In this document: positions 15,229 to 19,780 of the stretch, one piece after another
Layout: every line of letters begins with the position of its first letter
How positions within the stretch are numbered: position 1 is the first letter of the stretch
DNA from: Micrococcaceae bacterium
Lineage (GTDB): Bacteria > Actinomycetota > Actinomycetes > Actinomycetales > Micrococcaceae
Assembly (NCBI GenBank): GCA_003486025.1
Contig: DNHA01000296.1
Coordinates: forward strand, 1 to 19,780
Length of the DNA: 19,780 nucleotides
Direction: 5' to 3'
Translations under genes and position numbers: made by a program
The notes under the pieces: model-generated
Databases searched by the model: none
What the model was told of the DNA's origin: nothing
What the model saw: only the letters and a program-made list of their open reading frames with translations

Positions 15229-16641
15229 ATGAGCAACAACGACGAATTCCGCATCGAACACGACACTATGGGCGAAGTTCGGGTCCCGGCACAAGCTCTC
15301 TACCGGGCGCAGACCCAACGCGCAGTTGAGAACTTCCCGATCTCCGGGAAAAAACTCGAACCAGCCCACATCAAGGCGCTGGCGCAGGTCAAAAAAGCTG
15401 CTGCGCGTGCCAATCAGGCGTTGGGCGTTTTGGATGCCGAACGTGCAGACGCCATCGTGGCCGCGGCCGACCTGGTCGCCGCCGGAGGCTTTGACGAACA
15501 TTTCCCCATCGACGTCTTTCAAACCGGGTCGGGCACCAGCTCGAATATGAACACCAACGAGGTACTCGCCGAATTAGCGACCCGAGCATTAAAAGAGGCA
15601 GGCAGCTCGACCGAGGTCCATCCCAATGACCATGTGAACGCCTCACAGTCTTCAAATGATGTTTTCCCCACCTCAGTGCACGTTGCCGCTACCAATGCAC
15701 TGGTCAACGAACTTATTCCAGCCCTGGAATCGCTGGCGATCTCGCTTGAATCCAAGAAAGCGGAGTTCAAGGATGTGGTGAAGTCCGGGCGTACGCACCT
15801 CATGGATGCAACCCCGGTGACCCTCGGACAGGAATTCGGTGGGTACGCAGCACAGATCCGTTACGGCGTGGAACGCATTGAGTCTGCGCTTCCCCGGGTA
15901 GCAGAGGTCCCGCTTGGCGGCACCGCCGTCGGTACCGGAATCAACACCCCCGAAGGCTTCCCAGCTCAAGTACTGGAGTTCTTGCGCGAAGACACCGGTT
16001 TGCAGATCACCGAGGCACGCAACCACTTTGAAGCCCAGGCGAACCGTGACGGTCTTGTCGAAGGTTCGGCTGCACTGCGGACCATCGCGATCTCGCTGAT
16101 CAAAATTGCCAATGATCTTCGCTGGATGGGTTCAGGCCCCAACACCGGGCTAGGCGAGATCTCCATCCCCGACCTCCAGCCGGGATCATCCATCATGCCG
16201 GGCAAGGTCAACCCGGTCATCTCCGAGGCCGCCATTCAGGTTGCCGCTCAGGTGATCGGCAATGACACCACCATCGCGTGGGCAGGAACCAATGGGGCCT
16301 TCGAGCTGAACGTGGGCATCCCGGTGATGGCCTCGAACCTGCTCGAATCCATTCGCCTGCTGTCAAATGTATCGCGCGTGATGGCAGAGAAAATGATCGA
16401 TGGGATTACCGCGAATGTGGAACGTGCGCGTTTCCTCGCCGAAGCCTCACCATCGATTGTGACTCCACTGAACAAGCTCATCGGGTATGAGAACGCCGCG
16501 AAGATTGCCAAGAAGGCTGTGGCCGAGGCTCTGACGGTGCGTGAAGCGACCATCGCCTTGGGCTTCGTAGAACGCGGCGAAGTCACCGAAGCACAGCTTG
16601 ATGAGCTGCTAGACGTTTCGACGATGACCGGAAAATACTAA
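15229..16641 (+). CDS. fumC: Class II fumarate hydratase
   Basis: A 470-residue, iron-free enzyme of the TCA cycle that interconverts fumarate and malate. The superfamily signature [12 protein letters not shown] is at 319-330 (catalytic Ser in the mobile loop). Substrate-binding [11 protein letters not shown] is at 101-111, [10 protein letters not shown] at 139-148 and [11 protein letters not shown] at 186-196 (His190). Length equals the family norm. The ATG at 15229, with AGGGTGAG just upstream, is preferred over a frame extension to 15094, which would start inside the preceding terminator. It is flanked by a terminator on each side, so it is a single-gene unit. Confidence 0.97.
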   Translation: MSNNDEFRIEHDTMGEVRVPAQALYRAQTQRAVENFPISGKKLEPAHIKALAQVKKAAARANQALGVLDAERADAIVAAADLVAAGGFDEHFPIDVFQTGSGTSSNMNTNEVLAELATRALKEAGSSTEVHPNDHVNASQSSNDVFPTSVHVAATNALVNELIPALESLAISLESKKAEFKDVVKSGRTHLMDATPVTLGQEFGGYAAQIRYGVERIESALPRVAEVPLGGTAVGTGINTPEGFPAQVLEFLREDTGLQITEARNHFEAQANRDGLVEGSAALRTIAISLIKIANDLRWMGSGPNTGLGEISIPDLQPGSSIMPGKVNPVISEAAIQVAAQVIGNDTTIAWAGTNGAFELNVGIPVMASNLLESIRLLSNVSRVMAEKMIDGITANVERARFLAEASPSIVTPLNKLIGYENAAKIAKKAVAEALTVREATIALGFVERGEVTEAQLDELLDVSTMTGKY

Positions 16642-16678
16642 ACCGCATTGCGCATTACCGCAACGGCTGGAATTTGCT

Positions 16679-16720
16679 GCAAGCCGGCCGCCCTGGGACT
16701 TCCTCGGGTGGCCGGCTTGC
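16679..16720. terminator. Hairpin terminator between fumC and the GNAT gene
   Basis: Arms at 16679-16693 and 16706-16720 pair over 15 positions with a single G-T wobble, around a 12-base loop. The core is very GC-rich (GCCGGCC). It lies between the stops of two convergent genes and can serve both. There is no strong T-run on either side, so it may need help or act as an mRNA 3'-end protector. Confidence 0.7.
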
Positions 16721-16736
16721 TGCGTTGCCCAACGGC

Positions 16737-17309
16737 TCAGTGGGAGAGATCGATCCAATATCTCCGAACGGGCGCCGCCGAGCCGAATTGTTCGGCGAGC
16801 TGGGCCACTGGGAGAATCTTTTCGAGCTGTCCGGCGCAGGCCTCAATCGTTTTTGCTGAAGCAGTATTTGAGTCCTCACAGGTGAGCAGCACCCTACGCA
16901 TACCGCGAGTTCTAGCCACTTCCAGCATTGCTTGCAGGGCTTTTGCGGCGAGTCCGTCACCACGGGCACTCGGGCGAATTCCATAACCAATATGGCCGCC
17001 GATGATTTGAAGGAAATCGTTGATCAGCGCGTAACGCAGGCTGACCGCGCCAAGGTACTCATCGTCGCGTTCCAGCCATAGCGTGCTCTGGTTGACGAAT
17101 CCCGTCGGCGGCTGATTGCCTGTATCGGCAAGGTCGTTGAGCAAGCGCACCCACAGGGAGAAATCCTTGGGGCTTTTCAGGTCCCAGCCGTTTTTATCTG
17201 CCAAGAACACCGAAGCGCCCTGCTGGTCCGCGCCAGCCCATTCCTCCGTGTTGCGAAGCCATGATTCATGCAGGTGAGCGCTGGGTGGGAGCAGTCGTAG
17301 CGAGGTCAT
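16737..17309 (-). CDS. GNAT family N-acetyltransferase
   Basis: A 190-residue protein with a C-terminal acetyltransferase fold (about 75-160): GHIGYGIRPSARGDGLA (105-121) holds the acetyl-CoA pyrophosphate loop (ARGDG), and VLLTCEDSNTASAKTIEACAG (140-160) is the beta5/alpha4 region. This look fits the COG3981 (YyaT-like) group, whose substrates are mostly unknown. The N-terminal 70 residues are family-specific. The ATG at 17309 has no visible ribosome site. TAAGCT ends 7 bases before it, so the message may be leaderless. The gene is divergent from the tetR-MFS pair and converges on fumC. A role in modifying a drug or amine that the transporter exports is possible but unproven. Confidence 0.88.
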   Translation of the reverse strand: MTSLRLLPPSAHLHESWLRNTEEWAGADQQGASVFLADKNGWDLKSPKDFSLWVRLLNDLADTGNQPPTGFVNQSTLWLERDDEYLGAVSLRYALINDFLQIIGGHIGYGIRPSARGDGLAAKALQAMLEVARTRGMRRVLLTCEDSNTASAKTIEACAGQLEKILPVAQLAEQFGSAAPVRRYWIDLSH

Positions 17310-17316
17310 GGATCAC

Positions 17317-17322
17317 AGCTTA
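17317..17322 (-). promoter_or_regulatory. Candidate -10 for leaderless GNAT transcript
   Basis: On the minus strand TAAGCT fits TANNNT and ends exactly 7 bases before the ATG at 17309. The -35 area is GC-rich and not recognisable. A 7-bp inverted repeat (CGCTCGC/GCGAGCG, 17336-17358) lies just upstream and may be an operator. Confidence 0.35.
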
Positions 17323-17386
17323 TTACGCGGCGACACGCTCGCGCACGCACAGCGAGCGAGCAGAGATTGTGTTCCCGATAACTTAA

Positions 17387-17424
17387 TTTGCACTGAGGCG
17401 ACAAGGAGTGCAAAACTGCATCTT

Positions 17425-17440
<16 letters not shown>
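17387..17440. promoter_or_regulatory. Candidate TetR operator: inverted repeat plus an extra half-site
   Basis: TTTGCACT (17387-17394) and AGTGCAAA (17407-17414) are perfect 8-base inverted arms 12 bases apart. A third copy, AGTGCAA, lies at 17434-17440 inside the first codons of tetR. A TANNNT -10 (TAACTT, 17379-17384) would place the transcript start in the left arm, so binding would block the tetR-transporter promoter. This fits autorepression. Confidence 0.5.

Positions 17441-19780
<2,340 letters not shown>

Overview
The window looks like the chromosome of a moderately GC-rich actinomycete, most probably a Micrococcaceae member of the Arthrobacter/Glutamicibacter type. The reasons are a WhiB-family Fe-S regulator, actinobacterial-only families (DUF5719, TIGR03089, DUF4245), LCP and GtrA envelope proteins, frequent GTG starts, and gene neighbourhoods shared with other actinobacteria. 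From memory, the same families cluster in Mycobacterium (whiB2, an LCP gene, a TIGR03089 gene, purE/purK and a GtrA gene close together; fum, glpX and a DUF4245 gene close together). The genus is inference; the class is well supported.

Left part (1-7557): an envelope-glycosylation block. On the minus strand a WhiB regulator is followed by a 1190-residue membrane protein with an N-terminal GT2 glycosyltransferase domain, then by a DUF5719 protein that runs off the left edge. The three are tightly coupled by overlapping stop and start codons. Divergent from whiB is a TIGR03089 gene. It converges with a GtrA-type membrane gene, and the two stop codons overlap.

Middle (7558-12529): purK and purE (the two-step carboxylation of AIR in purine synthesis), an LCP-family phosphotransferase and manA (mannose-6-phosphate isomerase), all on the plus strand. 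manA supplies mannose phosphate for glycan building, and LCP, GtrA and GT2 proteins build or attach glycans. A perfect 20-bp inverted repeat separates manA from glpX.

Right part (12543-16720): central carbon metabolism. glpX (class II fructose-1,6-bisphosphatase) is divergent from a DUF4245 membrane protein, followed by a beta-carbonic anhydrase and fumC (class II fumarase). Each of the last three has its own putative terminator.

Right edge (16737-19780): a GNAT acetyltransferase is divergent from a TetR regulator. The TetR gene overlaps a DHA2/EmrB-type drug efflux transporter by 4 bases; the transporter runs off the right edge. An inverted repeat at the tetR promoter looks like its operator.

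I see no tRNA, rRNA, CRISPR, insertion sequence, prophage or obvious novel defence system. The most interesting signals are small-scale: an apparent ATT start (or lost ATG) for the GT2 gene, several candidate leaderless promoters, and two clear inverted-repeat operator candidates. No gene-free stretch exceeds 300 bases; the two largest gaps are each about 241 bases.
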